A stretch of 64,000 nt of DNA from Bifiguratus adelaidae (lineage: Eukaryota > Mucoromycota > Endogonomycetes > Endogonales): NCBI GenBank assembly GCA_002261195.1, contig MVBO01000002.1, positions 171,289-235,288 of the forward strand. The letters are read 5' to 3'. A program made the translations under genes and the position numbers. The notes beneath the pieces are model-generated. The model saw only the letters and a program-made list of their open reading frames with translations. It made no database searches and was not told where the DNA came from. Of this stretch, positions 11,511 to 23,161 are shown piece by piece; position 1 is the stretch's first letter, and the number at the start of each line of letters is the position of its first letter.

Positions 11511-12117
11511 GCTTGCCCAGTTGGCCGTCCCTTTTGTCAGGTAGAGATATCTTGTATTTTCTATCCTTTGCGATTGAATAGATTACCTTTGACATTCTGA
11601 TCTTGGTCCGTCAATCGACCTTTTTGCGTTGCTCAGTTGTAAATGCGCAGCCTTATTCGTACCTAGGATGCCACTTGCCAATATCTGCATTGCGACCCAG
11701 TATCGAGTGTTGGATCGGCTTAACGTTGTGTAGAAGCGTTGTGTATATTCTTCCTCGTGCGCTGAATGTATCTCGTCTCATGACAGGTGCCAGCGAAACT
11801 TGCTCGAATCTTATTGAACGCATGATGTTAGACCACTTGTGGCAATCTCGCCTAGCTTAATCTTAGTCATCCAACTGGGGTGATACACACTGATGCTCCG
11901 TAGTGGGGATCCGCTTGATTTGCAAGCCAAGGATTCCCCATATTCCGGCACAAGACCTAACCCTTAAATAAGGCGGAAGGGCTAAACGAGGATCGGCCCT
12001 TGAGATGCCGAAAGTCAGTGACTGCTTCAGCAGATGCGAGGAAACGCCAACAAGGATGAGCCATTGCGCCATTGCCTTATAAAGGGCCTTGTCGCGGCGT
12101 AATGAAGTGTCAAAATT
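11511..12117. other. Spacer between the NmrA-like paralogues
   Basis: About 600 nt with only unremarkable open frames. It holds the 3' end of copy A and the promoter of copy B. Confidence 0.5.
12078..12084 (+). promoter_or_regulatory. TATA-like element of NmrA-like copy B
   Basis: TATAAAG, 40 nt before the ATG at 12118. Position fits a short leader; function is inferred. Confidence 0.35.
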
Positions 12118-13333
12118 ATGTCTAAACCAATTGTTGCAGTAATTGGCGCTACTGGCTCACAAGGTATGTCCTCGTACACCGTGGTCGCTGCTGTTAAAGC
12201 ATCACAGGTGGTTCTGTTTTGGAAGCCTTGGTAGCCTCTGGAAAGTACAGTGTTCGTGCAGCTACGCGCAACACGTCTTCAGACAGGGCAAAGAAGATTG
12301 CCGCGCAACCGAACGTTGAAGTTGTTCAGGCTGACATTGCCAAGAAGGAAGACCTCGAACGCTTATTCAATGGTGCAGACTACGTGTTTGGCTTCACTAA
12401 CTTTTTCGACCCTGTAAGGATTATGAGGCCGTTCCCATCTCATGGCTGTACTTATTATGCTCCCCAGGCGATCTATCCTAAGAACATCCCTGAAGAGGAG
12501 AGGCAAGGAAAGCAAATGATCGACGTCGCAAAAGCATCTGGGGTGAAATACTTTGTTTGGAGGTACAGTAAGCTTGGTGTACATTGCCATGCAAAGAAGT
12601 TTGTATCTGACTACCATTGCCTTGCAGTTCTCTCCCCGATGCAACAAAGATCTCCAAGGGTAAACACAACAGAGTCTTTCATTTCGATGGTAAGCGATGT
12701 GGAAGGATTGAAAGGCGTACTAAAGTGTAAATCAGGCAAAGCTCACGTTGCGGAATATGCTCTGCATTCCGGACTCCCTTGCGCTATCATTGAGCCTGGC
12801 GTCTTTATGGAGAATTACTTGTCCTGGCCACCACATAAACAAGATGATACCAGGGTTCTCTCTCTACCGCTGACCCCACCGGACACCAAACGTAGGTATC
12901 GTTGTATTAATCGCGCTTTCCTTAAGCGAAACCCTAGGTGAATACATTAGCATTGCGAGTGATTTTGGACGAGCCGTCGTCGCCATGATGGACAATCCGC
13001 AAAAATGGAAAGGTCGTACCGTCCGCATGTCATCAGATCTACTCAGTCAGAATGATGTCGCCGCCATTTTGCAAAAAGGTAGGTCATCCCCTTCGGATGC
13101 CAGATGTTAATGTAGCAACAGTGACTGGCAAGCCTTACAAGTATGTTGAAGCCCCAGCTGAATACGCCAACGAAGAATTGGGTGCCATGTACAAATATTT
13201 TAACGATCACGGCGTCTACGGACGCAAGCCTGACGAGGCGGTTCCCTTTCCGGAGGCCAAGGAATTGGGCATCAAGTTGACCTCGTTCGAGGAATGGGTT
13301 AAAAAAATGTCTCCAAGTTTCTCTAAGCCATAG
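12118..13333 (+). CDS. NmrA-like (HSCARG-type) NAD(P)-binding protein, copy B
   Basis: Intact 305-aa atypical short-chain dehydrogenase-like protein. Family members sense NADPH or act as oxidoreductases; the substrate is unknown. Exons: 12118-12163, 12208-12413, 12468-12562, 12628-12689, 12736-12891, 12938-13078, 13122-13333. The N-terminal VIGATGSQGGSV is the GxxGxxG dinucleotide loop, and VRAATRN follows the second strand where NADP-type proteins place a phosphate-binding Arg. Other blocks are GADYVFGFTNFFD and KYFVWR. A YxxxK catalytic pair is not obvious, consistent with NmrA-like sensors. It shares all six intron positions with the upstream copy, so the pair arose by tandem duplication. 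Confidence 0.88.
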
Positions 13334-14189
13334 GAGTCTTGGATTAATGGCTTAAACTCGTCTATGTCAACTTTTGGCGTCTGAATAAACCTCGAGTTTG
13401 TTGCTCTCTTTCTTGTAACCTGATTTCGGCTCTTTTATGCGTTCTGTAGGATATCCTGCATACTTAAAATTGGATCGACATGTATCTCGGCCAATGATTA
13501 CCTCAGGGAATTCTAATCCGAAAAATATATACAAGGAGATTTGGAATGTGACATAAGTTCGCAGGACCCTGCTTCTACGCGCAAGGCTCTTTGATGTCAT
13601 GCATGATGAGAGACTATTCACCGGATGCACCGTGAAAAAAGCCCAGAATCATACCAATCTATAACGAAGAACAGAATACGTTCCGCGATGTCGATTATGG
13701 CGCATCCAATCCCTACCTGCATTATCCACCAATAGGTATAGGTTGCAGTGCTCAATTGGTAATGAAAGATGGTAACTTGGTCAATTGACCATCCATCCAA
13801 ACAAGCCAATCTGAAAGGAACTCAACGACAAAAAGTCAGCCTTCAATGCTCGAATGACTGTTACCGCCCCATAGTCACCGCATTGACACGATACTAAAGA
13901 TTGAGAGGAGATACCGAATAGGATAGCAAAAGCTTAATCAATCAGAAACGCTGGCCATAGCCGTCCGCCGTTGACGGTTCACCGGTTTCGTAGACTAACC
14001 CATTTACCCAAATATCGCCAAGCACACAACCGGCTCCGCAATGAAACACGCCAATAGCGACAGTCGCCCATATGGGTCTGTCGCCCCCTTAGAATGCGAC
14101 TCGTGGTGTGGGATGGTGATGGTGAGCGTGCCCAGCCTCCGCGGGATCCGATGTTTGATCTGTCAAACCTGCGGACAAGTCTTTCCGGT
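13334..14189. other. Intergenic region without recognised genes
   Basis: About 850 nt. Several short frames on both strands have no recognisable domain, codon bias or splice support. I see nothing else here. Confidence 0.45.
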
Positions 14190-14477
14190 TCACACCTTTA
14201 TTTTCAGTCGACCATACCACCAGGACGGCATAACACTAAAGGGGCCGAGAAACAGCGCGTTGCTCGGCCAAAGGGGTATCCTAGAGTCAGTGATTACCGT
14301 GAGTCGCTTTCTTGACATATTTGAGTCGCCAGTTTGTGCTTGCGTGATCCATATCATTGATGCCCATCCTCTGCGCCAAATAATATCGAGAACACCATCA
14401 ATCACGAAGACGGCGCCGAGCAAAAGGAATATAACAGACAAGACAGTTAGCGACAAGGGTGGAGAGTACGCAGCCAT
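14190..14477 (-). CDS. Possible small two-helix membrane protein
   Basis: A 95-aa frame on the minus strand. Residues about 9-29 (LTVLSVIFLLLGAVFVIDGV) form a clear transmembrane helix. A second hydrophobic stretch contains LFLGPFSVMPSWWYGRL, which weakly recalls the second helix of TMEM230/TMEM134-type proteins (small vesicle proteins). The usual C-terminal GY-rich tail of that family is missing, and no good intron restores it. A 154-aa frame overlaps on the opposite strand. It could be a real small gene, a truncated one, or chance. Confidence 0.35.
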   Translation of the reverse strand: MAAYSPPLSLTVLSVIFLLLGAVFVIDGVLDIIWRRGWASMIWITQAQTGDSNMSRKRLTVITDSRIPLWPSNALFLGPFSVMPSWWYGRLKIKV

Positions 14478-14908
14478 GGTGAATATTAGATTGTGTCGAG
14501 GGTAAGGGAGAGTCTACATCAAATAGTTTACCAGGATATTAAAAGCCTAAAAAGCGAGAGATGGTGACGATGACATTCGTTTTCATGGCCCCCAGGCATG
14601 TAGCAAGTATCACTGGAGGCCAAACGTGCGCACAGTTTCCATCCATGAAAGTTGCAAGCGACCTTGACATTTGTTATGTTCGCTTTCCCTGTTTGGACGT
14701 GTGAATCATCCGATGCAAGGACGATCGCCGTTAAACTATCAAAGGGCTTTATACAATGCAAATTATGAGCAATACAATCCCAAGAAATTCCTAAAGCAAG
14801 AAAAGAAGAAGAAGGTTAAAGGCTAAACGTAAGACATCCCAAACCAAAAGGATGTCGATGAAAGTCTCTCGGGTAATAAGAAGGGTAATGGTGAGGCGGG
14901 AGAGATGC
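14478..14908. other. Spacer 3' of VAC8
   Basis: About 430 nt between the small membrane ORF and the VAC8 stop. No supported coding sequence. Confidence 0.45.
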
Positions 14909-17091
14909 TTATCGTCGCGTATATCCAACAACATTGATCACCTTGTTGGCCAATGTGTGCATGTTGGCGTCATCGTCGTCGGCATCATCAGCGGGTTCCA
15001 TGGCGTCGGCAGAATCCGCAATACGTGCAACGGCTTTCAGTAAATCTTGCGACTTTGTAATCTTCTTGAGCATATTCGAATCTTGTACAGAGCGTCAAGG
15101 AACTGACAAGACGAGGCAGAGTCTTACTTACCTCCTCCATCCAGGAACTGAACGATGGTCCAGACACCAATGTGCTGGAATGCCACATCCTGTGAGCTGT
15201 CCAAAAAGCGGAGTAGATATCCGTGTAGGCCACCTTCCGGCATGTCCCAAGCACGGTTGAATGCAGCATAATCAGACACTAGAAATGTGCCTGTCAATAT
15301 CAATGTCATCATCCTTCACTTGCCGCTCTTACCCTTGGCGGACAGATTACCGATCGCAGCAGCAGCGTTCCCTTGTACCTCAATGCTCTCGCTGTTGGTC
15401 AACGGCAACAAGACGTCCAAAACACCCATCTCCAGCAGACGAACCTTGAGTTCGTCGCTGAGTGCCAGAACGGCAAGACAAGCCGTCATCTCACTCTGCA
15501 CATTCCCAGTGACGGTTGGTAACAATTGCTTGATCCGTTCTACAGCTCCTTGATCGACAATGATCTTCTTGTTCCTCTCTGAGCTAGCGGCCAGGTTGCG
15601 AAGGGTAGAGATGGCGTGACATTGGATTTCCTCATTGTCATCATACGCTAGTAGACTGATGAGAGGATGAAGGAAGCCGGCATCAATGATGGGTGACTCA
15701 TTGTTGGGATGAATGGAAATGTTGCGAATGCAGGCGACCGAGGAAAGTATGAGGGGAAGGAAAGATGACTTCAAGAGCCGAAGCAATGGAGGCAGGCCCT
15801 TTGCGCGCACAATTTCGAGCTGATAATTTTCTGTGCATGGATTTAACATCTTGTTATCCGCACAACGCAGTAAATACCATCTGATGCCAGGTTTCGTAAC
15901 GCCAAGGCGGCTTGACATTGCACTTTTAAGCTCTTGGTATCCATAAGTGCAATAAGATATTGAACGAGCTTGTGGTCGGAATTTGCCAGCCGTTTGCGGT
16001 TGGGAGCTGTAGGACAAATCGTCAGACAATCGCGTCTCAATCGCTTCGCATCTCTGGTACTCACCGTCAACAGCGATATTACTCAACGCTGTGGTGCAAT
16101 AATACTGGACATCGGCATCCGATGAATTAAGCAGACTAATTAAGACAGGTATGGCATTGGCATTGACAAGCTGCTGTCGGTTTTCAACTAAATAGAAAAG
16201 AATAAGATGAGCACAAACATGTCTGGCGAATGCCAACACATTCTTACAAGAGTGAGTCATGTTTAGTAAAGCACCTGTGGCATTACGTTGCACGCGCAAG
16301 TCCTTGCTTCGCGCCATATCGACCAGCAAACGCAACGCATCCGACTTGGCAATTTTGGCCTTGTTATCATCTATAAATTGTAAGTATAGACCAAAAGATA
16401 TATGACAGGACGTGCGTACCATGGGTTGCCAAGTTCGTAATACATCCAACTGCGTTGCATTGCACCTCAACATTAGGACTGCCCATTTGACGGATAAGAG
16501 GCTCTAGTCCTCCAAGCTTAACAATGAGCAACTTATTCTCCGCTACATGGCGTATCAATACACACAAGCCCATGCAACTGCATCTCACTCACTGTTCACA
16601 GCCAAGTTTCCCAGGGCTGCACTCGCGGCACGCTGCACCTCAACGTCATGAGACTGCAACAAAAACATGATCGGCTCCAACGTATCCCTATTGACTTGAC
16701 GCACATCTGCAACCACACCATCAATACCCGCGTCTCAACGCCCCACACTTACCCTTTTCTGTTATCTCGGCAAAGGCCAACGCCGCTGAGCGTTGCAAGT
16801 CCACATTATCCGAGAAGGCCAACGTCGACAAGGCACGCAACGGATCTCCCTCATAGAAGTTTGTCTCACTGCGGTCTAGAGCACGTTGAGTACCACTCTT
16901 ACCCTGCATGAGCTTCACTTACTCTCCAAATACTGCAGCAAGTCTGCAACTGCATCCCGTTCATTCTCCTGCAATAAGGGCTCATAGTACCCTCCCTTAT
17001 TGCCATCTGCTCTTTGTTTAGTATCCAGCGTAAACAGCACCCTCTACTCACCGTCGCCGCAGCAATTGCAACAGCTAGAACCTTGACCCAT
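14909..17091 (-). CDS. VAC8: Vacuolar armadillo-repeat protein Vac8
   Basis: Vacuole-membrane ARM protein (558 aa; yeast 578) that acts in vacuole inheritance, nucleus-vacuole junctions and selective autophagy. Exons: 17091-17052, 17006-16923, 16875-16753, 16706-16593, 16542-16420, 16370-16248, 16187-16065, 16006-15878, 15830-15333, 15278-15132, 15081-14909. The N-terminus [11 protein letters not shown] gives a myristoylated Gly2 and several palmitoylatable Cys, as in yeast Vac8. ARM repeats follow, with family blocks [23 protein letters not shown], [16 protein letters not shown] and [11 protein letters not shown]. An Asp-rich patch ([10 protein letters not shown]) lies near the C-terminus. 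Exons 3 to 8 each cover about one 41-residue repeat and all begin and end in phase 1. Confidence 0.96.
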
Positions 17092-17198
17092 GCTCCAAGA
17101 CCAACAGTGCAAGTTCGTTGCCAACGTTTGACTTGCAACCGAAGCTAATGAATGAATTAATGAATTACTATATTTGAGTATCGACATTGTCCAGGGTG

Positions 17199-18176
17199 TC
17201 AATGATCCTTGACCAGGCCATTACCACAGCGACGGAAGGATACGGAACGCTTCATCTCTTCTGAAGCATGCGTCCATATAGCAGAGGCTTCAAATTCTAT
17301 CCTTAGCATTCTCCATGGTTTGGAAATTGTGAAATGAATTATCTTGAGATCCGGTTTGAGTCGCCGAAAGGTTTGGCGATGCCGGGACACAAAGGCGAGA
17401 TTAAAGTTGTATTGCTCTGGAAGATGAAGGAAGCGGAATCGAAAGTACTCGTTGAGGAAGCCTTGCTCAGCCCACTTGACGTTGTAATTATCGGTTTGCG
17501 GTAGCAATCGAAGCATTTCTTGATATACGGCATGATTGGGGCGCAGTACCATGATGCCAGCGTTAAAGTCGAGAGACCACTGCCCATAGTTGTCGAGCGC
17601 TGCTGCGAACTCAAAGCCATCATTGGGATAGCTATCTTTGTCGACAAGAGTGAATAAATCGTCCACCCGGTCCCGTACAAGCGTATCCGCATCCAAGTAA
17701 ACAATCGCATCGAACTGCGTGTATGACCACAACTTGAGCTTTGTAAAGTTGTCGCGAAACTGTTTCTTGACCTGATCTATAGGTGCATCCACCCGAGTTT
17801 CCTCCTTGATGGTCCATCCGACCGTCTCCAATTGACAGAACATGTCCTTCCGCAAGTCCGAATCGGGCTTAACTAATAGATACAAAGGGATATCGGGATG
17901 GTACTTGCGGATTGAATATCCCAAGACGAGTGCGGGCTGTAGATACTCTGCGTTCCACAAAGCAGAAAAGAAGGCGTAGCTATGATTACCGGGTGTCTCT
18001 GCCGTTCCATTACAGCCACTCGTTCCATGACATGCCACGGCCGAGTCGATAAACGCAGAATTATACGTCGGATTAGGCTTGCCTGAGCCATGCGTCCATG
18101 AGAAGAAGAGGTAGGTGCATAGGATGACTAGCGTGATCTCTAGCGGATGAGCAAGTCGCGATAACAGTGTTTGCAT
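17199..18176 (-). CDS. Glycosyltransferase family 8 (glycogenin-like), type II membrane
   Basis: Intronless gene for a 325-aa enzyme likely in the Golgi or ER. I start at ATG 18176 because MQTLLSRLAHP leads into a signal anchor (residues about 10-28, LEITLVILCTYLFF). The lumenal part has the GT8 pattern: AFFSALWNAEYLQPALVLGYSI, then the metal-binding DxD in YLDADT, and DNYGQWSLDFNAGIMVL. Two N-glycosylation sequons (NGT, NHS) occur near the stem. Such fungal proteins transfer glucose, galactose or GlcNAc; the donor and acceptor are not deducible. An in-frame ATG at 18239 would add 21 residues before the anchor. Confidence 0.9.
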   Translation of the reverse strand: MQTLLSRLAHPLEITLVILCTYLFFSWTHGSGKPNPTYNSAFIDSAVACHGTSGCNGTAETPGNHSYAFFSALWNAEYLQPALVLGYSIRKYHPDIPLYLLVKPDSDLRKDMFCQLETVGWTIKEETRVDAPIDQVKKQFRDNFTKLKLWSYTQFDAIVYLDADTLVRDRVDDLFTLVDKDSYPNDGFEFAAALDNYGQWSLDFNAGIMVLRPNHAVYQEMLRLLPQTDNYNVKWAEQGFLNEYFRFRFLHLPEQYNFNLAFVSRHRQTFRRLKPDLKIIHFTISKPWRMLRIEFEASAIWTHASEEMKRSVSFRRCGNGLVKDH

Positions 18177-18290
18177 GCCGCAAAAAAAGAAAGCAGAGAA
18201 ATTCAGCCGAGATAATTTAGTGACGTTCGTAGACGCCAAAAAGAAGCCTATTTGCTCTTATTGCCAAATTGGGTTGCATGACGATGTCAA

Positions 18291-21200
18291 CTACAAATAC
18301 AGCGAGGCTGCAAAGATGATATCACGCTTGATTTTGAGAATGCCATCAGAAAACTTGCTTTCGAGATCCGCATTACCAATACTCTTTGCAGCAACCACCA
18401 TCTGACGCAATAGTTCCTCTAGTCGGCGGAAGAGTCGAATGAGGGAGCCTTCAAAAGCATCGGTCATTTTGCAGATTTGAGAAAATTTGGCGCCCATTGT
18501 CCATGCGTAGACGACTTCCATCAGGTCAGTCTTGAAGGATTTCACGTAGTCTTCTTCGTTGACTTCCAGTTTGCATTCTTGGGCTACTTTGGCTATCCGA
18601 CGAGCCGTGTCTTGCAAAGCCCGGACTGGACCCTTGAATTCTTCTCGCAATGACGGTGCTTCTTCCACCTAAAGAGTATTAGTGAGGACACGTGGTAAGC
18701 AAATGTGACTTGCCTTTTCATCAAACACAAAGCAGCTGAGGAGGGCGACGGCTTGTTCGACAGTCAACTCGTTGAAGACACCATTGAACATCATTTCGGT
18801 TAAGAGCAACTCATCGCCTGCTTGGATTTCACACGCAACACGTCCCTTCATCTCAACTACGTCTGCCTCGTTAGTGAAACCGAGGCGTCGGAGTACCCGT
18901 TTCCGGCTCTTGAGCTCATCCAATTGCATAATGTTTTGTGCGGCTTGCATCTGTTTCTTGATCACCCTCGCTTTCTCTGCCAGGGACATTTTGTGCGCAT
19001 ATTGGTCGTAAAGTTGAGGAAGGTCGGGAGACGTATGGAGAGGGTGTTTGACAAGATGACTTTCCAAGACCTCCACCTTACGCATCAGTTTGAGGAAGGC
19101 TTCATCTTTGATGTTCATATTGTCGACTGCATCTAAAAGCGGAAGACCATCGGGGAACCGTCGTTGCACCTCCTGGATAGACTTGAGGACACCGTTCCGA
19201 GACTCTGCTGATCGTATATCTTTAGGGAGGAATAATCGAACATGACTAAGACCGTCGAGGGTAGAAAGTAGAACCGGCACGACAACCATTTCGCCTTTCT
19301 CGCCGTCCGCCGGTGGCCGTATGCTGGAGGCAACCCCGTTGGCATTATTCGCATTGGCGGTTCCGGTAGCACAATTGAGCAAAACATCGACAATGTAACC
19401 CCCCGTATCAGGATCTTCGCTCTTTTTGGATTTTTGCGTCACGTTGACAATGACGCCCCAGCCAAAGTCAAACGATTCATACCGGACCTTGGCCAATCGT
19501 CCAGGCTGTAGAAAGGGTAGACAGTATTGAGGATGGTTGATGACAGCTCGCATGTCTTCATTGTATGTGTCGAGCTGTTTGCGAATATTGTAGTAGGAGG
19601 CGATGTCGTCTTCTCGATCAATGTGAATGGCTTCCATCTCGTCGTGCAAATCCTGAATTTCTGCAAAGGAGAGTGAGCAGTCAAGCCAACCGCATCATTC
19701 ATGGACTTACCATGCTCGAGTCGAGGGATGCTGGACGCATTTTGAAATTGGTAAAAGCAACGTTCAAGCATGAATTCCGGGCTAATACCTTCCACGCGCA
19801 TGAGATTGAGAATCATATTGTATTTGAGATGGAAGGCCGAGTTCAACCTGTCTGCCACACCCTATACCTCCAGTCAATATGTGCACTCAATCGGTCTCCA
19901 GTCGCTCCACCTTACCTTCACCATGCCTTTGGCTACTTGCGGTTCCATCTTTTCGTCTAGCATCATAATAACCACACCACGATCATCCAGTCCACGACGA
20001 CCAGCACGTCCAGACATTTGAATGTATTCACCACCGCTGATCCATCGCATCTCTTTGCCGTCAAACTTGCGAACACTCGTAAATACCACCGTTTTGGCCG
20101 GCATGTTTAGACCAATGGAGAAAGTTTCGGTGGCAAAGAGAACCTTGAGCAACCCTTCTTGGAAAAGGATTTCAATGACCTCCTTAAGGATGGGCAAAAG
20201 ACCACCGTGGTGAATACCAATGCCACGTCGCAGCAATGGAAGAATATTGACGATTTGGGGTAGCTTGCGATCATCCTCGGACAAGGAAGCGATGGCATTG
20301 TGAAAGACGGAGGTAACCATTTGCTTCTCATTGTCGTCATTCAGATCCATTTTCGCCATGCGAAGTGCGTACGCTTCGCATTCTCGCTTTGCAAAACTGA
20401 ATACTATGACGGGGTGATAGTTTTTCACCATGATCATCTTGACTATCTTGTAGATGTCGGAATTTCCTAGAGGACATCGGTAAGTGCGCATTCGGCGGAA
20501 AACTCTCACTTACCGTCCTTTTTCCCACCTTTATTCAACTTGTTGTGCTTGCCTTTGCCGTCAACGGCATTGGCTGCCTGGCCTTGAGCATCAACGAGTG
20601 ATCCTATTGCTTTCTGGAAATTGTCTTCCCTGAAGCTGCCCTTTTCGTCCACTACCAGATGGATACCCTCCGCGCCGGCAGGAAAGAAATAGTGTTGTAA
20701 TGGAGTAGGACGGAAATCGGTATAGACAACGTGACATGGTTGATGATGCGTTTGACAGATCCATTCGGCGAACTCCATGGCGTTCGGAATGGTAGCTGAC
20801 AAAAAAACGTAATGTACCTTGTGGGGCAGCAGAATGATGGTTTCCTCCCAGACAACACCGCGCTCTATAACAAATATGAACAGACCAGTTCTGTAGTTCG
20901 GTAAGCCGGATAGTCACCTACCTAAATCTCTCATGTAGTGAATTTCGTCAAAAACCACCCAAGCGACCTCACGCATGACCTCGGAACCACGATAAAGCAT
21001 TTGCCTCAGAATTTCCGTTGTCATGACAAGACAGGAAGCGTGAGGATTGATGGTTACATCACCCGTTAACAAGCCGACATCTCCGAAGTCTTCGAGCAGT
21101 TCTCTGTATTTCTGATTGGATAGGGCCTACGCACAACGAGTTAATCAGATGGTTGGAAATAAAAAGCATCGTCAATTTTACCTTGATGGGACTCGTGTAG

Positions 21201-21820
21201 ATGACACGTTGCTTATTCTTCAGACTTTGAGCGATAGCGTACTCTGCAACAACTGTTTTACCAGCACTCGTATGCGCAGATACCAGTACACTTTCATTCC
21301 GTTCAATGCTACTGATGGCCACCCTTTGGAATGGATCGAGTGTAAATGGATACTCTCGAGCAGGTTGAGCCGGTGGTACGTGTTGTGCGATTGGAACATA
21401 GGGGTAATTAGGCGGTAAGGCAACTTGATGCCTTACTTGATGGGACAACACCAGGCCCTGATGCTCGTCGGTCGTCTCTGGTTTAAGAGTCGGCTCCGCT
21501 TGCAAGCCTGCTGCTGGGGCTACTTCACGTGTGGCCTCTTGTTCGAATTCGTCGGCCAGAATCGGCTGCGCGGCCGGAGTAAGCTCTTTTGAGTTTCGAC
21601 GGCCATTCGCTTCTTCGTGCGTCGATCCGTTCACCTTGCCATTCCCTTCACCATTAATGATTGGTACATTTTGTGGAGACGCCTTTTCCTTGACTTGATT
21701 ATTGTGATCCGCCTCCTTGCCATTGTCAGTTTTCCGCTTCTTGCTGACATGCGCTAGAGTAGCAATGTCTTCGCGCTCATTGAACGCACTAAATAGCGCG
21801 TCCGAATCCTCCTCAAACAT
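18291..21820 (-). CDS. MTR4: Exosome-associated RNA helicase Mtr4
   Basis: Nuclear Ski2-like helicase of the TRAMP complex that feeds RNA to the exosome; 1073 aa, the usual length. Exons: 21820-21182, 21126-20922, 20864-20514, 20466-19916, 19861-19711, 19660-18714, 18668-18291. Motifs in order: Walker [13 protein letters not shown] box in [16 protein letters not shown], and [10 protein letters not shown] (motif VI). The arch/KOW insert follows, and the C-terminal helical bundle ends [13 protein letters not shown], as in human and yeast Mtr4. The last intron uses a GC donor (AAG|GCAAGT at 18713), required to join [11 protein letters not shown] to VEEAPSL in frame. The first about 120 residues are acidic and variable. 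Confidence 0.97.
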
Positions 21821-21989
21821 GTCAGAAAAAGGAGTCAGACACCGTGTTGAGAAAGAATGGACGGGTAATGGACCTGAAGGAATGCACAAGCAAGTCTCTC
21901 GTGTCGAAAGCCCAAAAAAAATTCAAAGGGTCTTCTTTTGCCCTGTAAAATCCAACATCAAATGCTGTGCTATTATATGCTACAATACA

Positions 21990-22944
21990 CTATCTTTGCT
22001 CATCTTTCATCTCTCTTAGTCCTCCCAACACTTCCACTGGATCAGTCTTGCCCACGGCCGCCATAATAGCCGGATCATGACACCGCAAGAACGGATTGAT
22101 CTTCTTTTCTTGTTCAATAGTCGAAACAATGAAAGGGCGGCCGGATGGGTTGGAACCGAGATAGTGTTGATCGTGCTGCTGGTAGATGCTGCCTACATTA
22201 GCATTGAACATGTGCAAATCGCTATTTTGTGGATTGATCGACAAGGCAAACTGTCCATAATGAGTCGCTGAACATGTGTATCTCTCTTAACTTACGTCCA
22301 CATTGCTTCGTACATAATCGTGTCCACCATACACAACTGTTTCACCCGGTAATTCGCCCAACACATGATACAGACACCGATACATGTCGCGCGCATCGCC
22401 TTCGAAAAACCGACCGCATCCAGCAATAAAGAGTGTATCACCCGTAAAGACCGCCTTTGACGGACTTTGCGTTGGATGACTTGACGCGTTGATGGTCATG
22501 CCGTTTGTCTTTGAAGAGTTGCCGTCCTGGACATAGTAACAAATGTGCCCCTTGGTGTGGCAAGGTGTATGGAGAGGGGTGATGGTGAGCGTTCCGAGGC
22601 ATATGTCTTCCTTATCTTTGCAGACGTAATTGATTTCCGGTATCCGAGCGTCAGCGCCGTACACTGCTAAACCTGGTTTTTTGGCGATCAAGTCTATATT
22701 TCCGCCTGAATGATCCCAATGATGATGCGTCGTTAATATCCTAGAGGTTGAGACGGTTCATTCCCACGTATCCATACTTGGAGTCATCCGAGACCTACGT
22801 TGTCAATTTTGCGCCAGTCTGGGACAAAATATTTAGGATCTTGATGGGTTCTGCTGGATCGATGATGGCTGCTTCTTTGGTCTTTTCGTCAATGAGGATG
22901 TACGAAAAGTTGTCCTCTAGCACGGGTATAGGAATGACTTTCAT
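21990..22944 (-). CDS. GLO2: Hydroxyacylglutathione hydrolase (glyoxalase II)
   Basis: Hydrolyses S-D-lactoylglutathione to D-lactate and glutathione, completing methylglyoxal detoxification. 283 aa; exons 22944-22799, 22740-22296, 22250-21990. It starts MKVIPIPVLEDNFSYIL, typical of the family. The metallo-beta-lactamase metal site is complete: TTHHHWDH, then HTPCHTKGH, FTGDTLF and YGGHDYVRSN. The C-terminal substrate-binding helices end in the NPFLRC block. No targeting peptide is evident, so cytosolic is likely. Confidence 0.95.
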
Positions 22945-23161
22945 GAGAAGAGCAACTAAACAGCGTGCGCTGCAATGATTGGGAACAAAAAGAGCGATAG
23001 TGAGCGACCCAAGGTCTGGAAGTAAGTTGACACGGAAAGCTTCTCTTCAGAACGGTCGATCATTGGAAAACTCTACGCAGAAGCGAAGGGGAAGTCTTCG
23101 ATTGCCTTTTTTGGATATTGATCATATGTGCCCCACCTTTTATTTGGCCCGATTTCGCACT

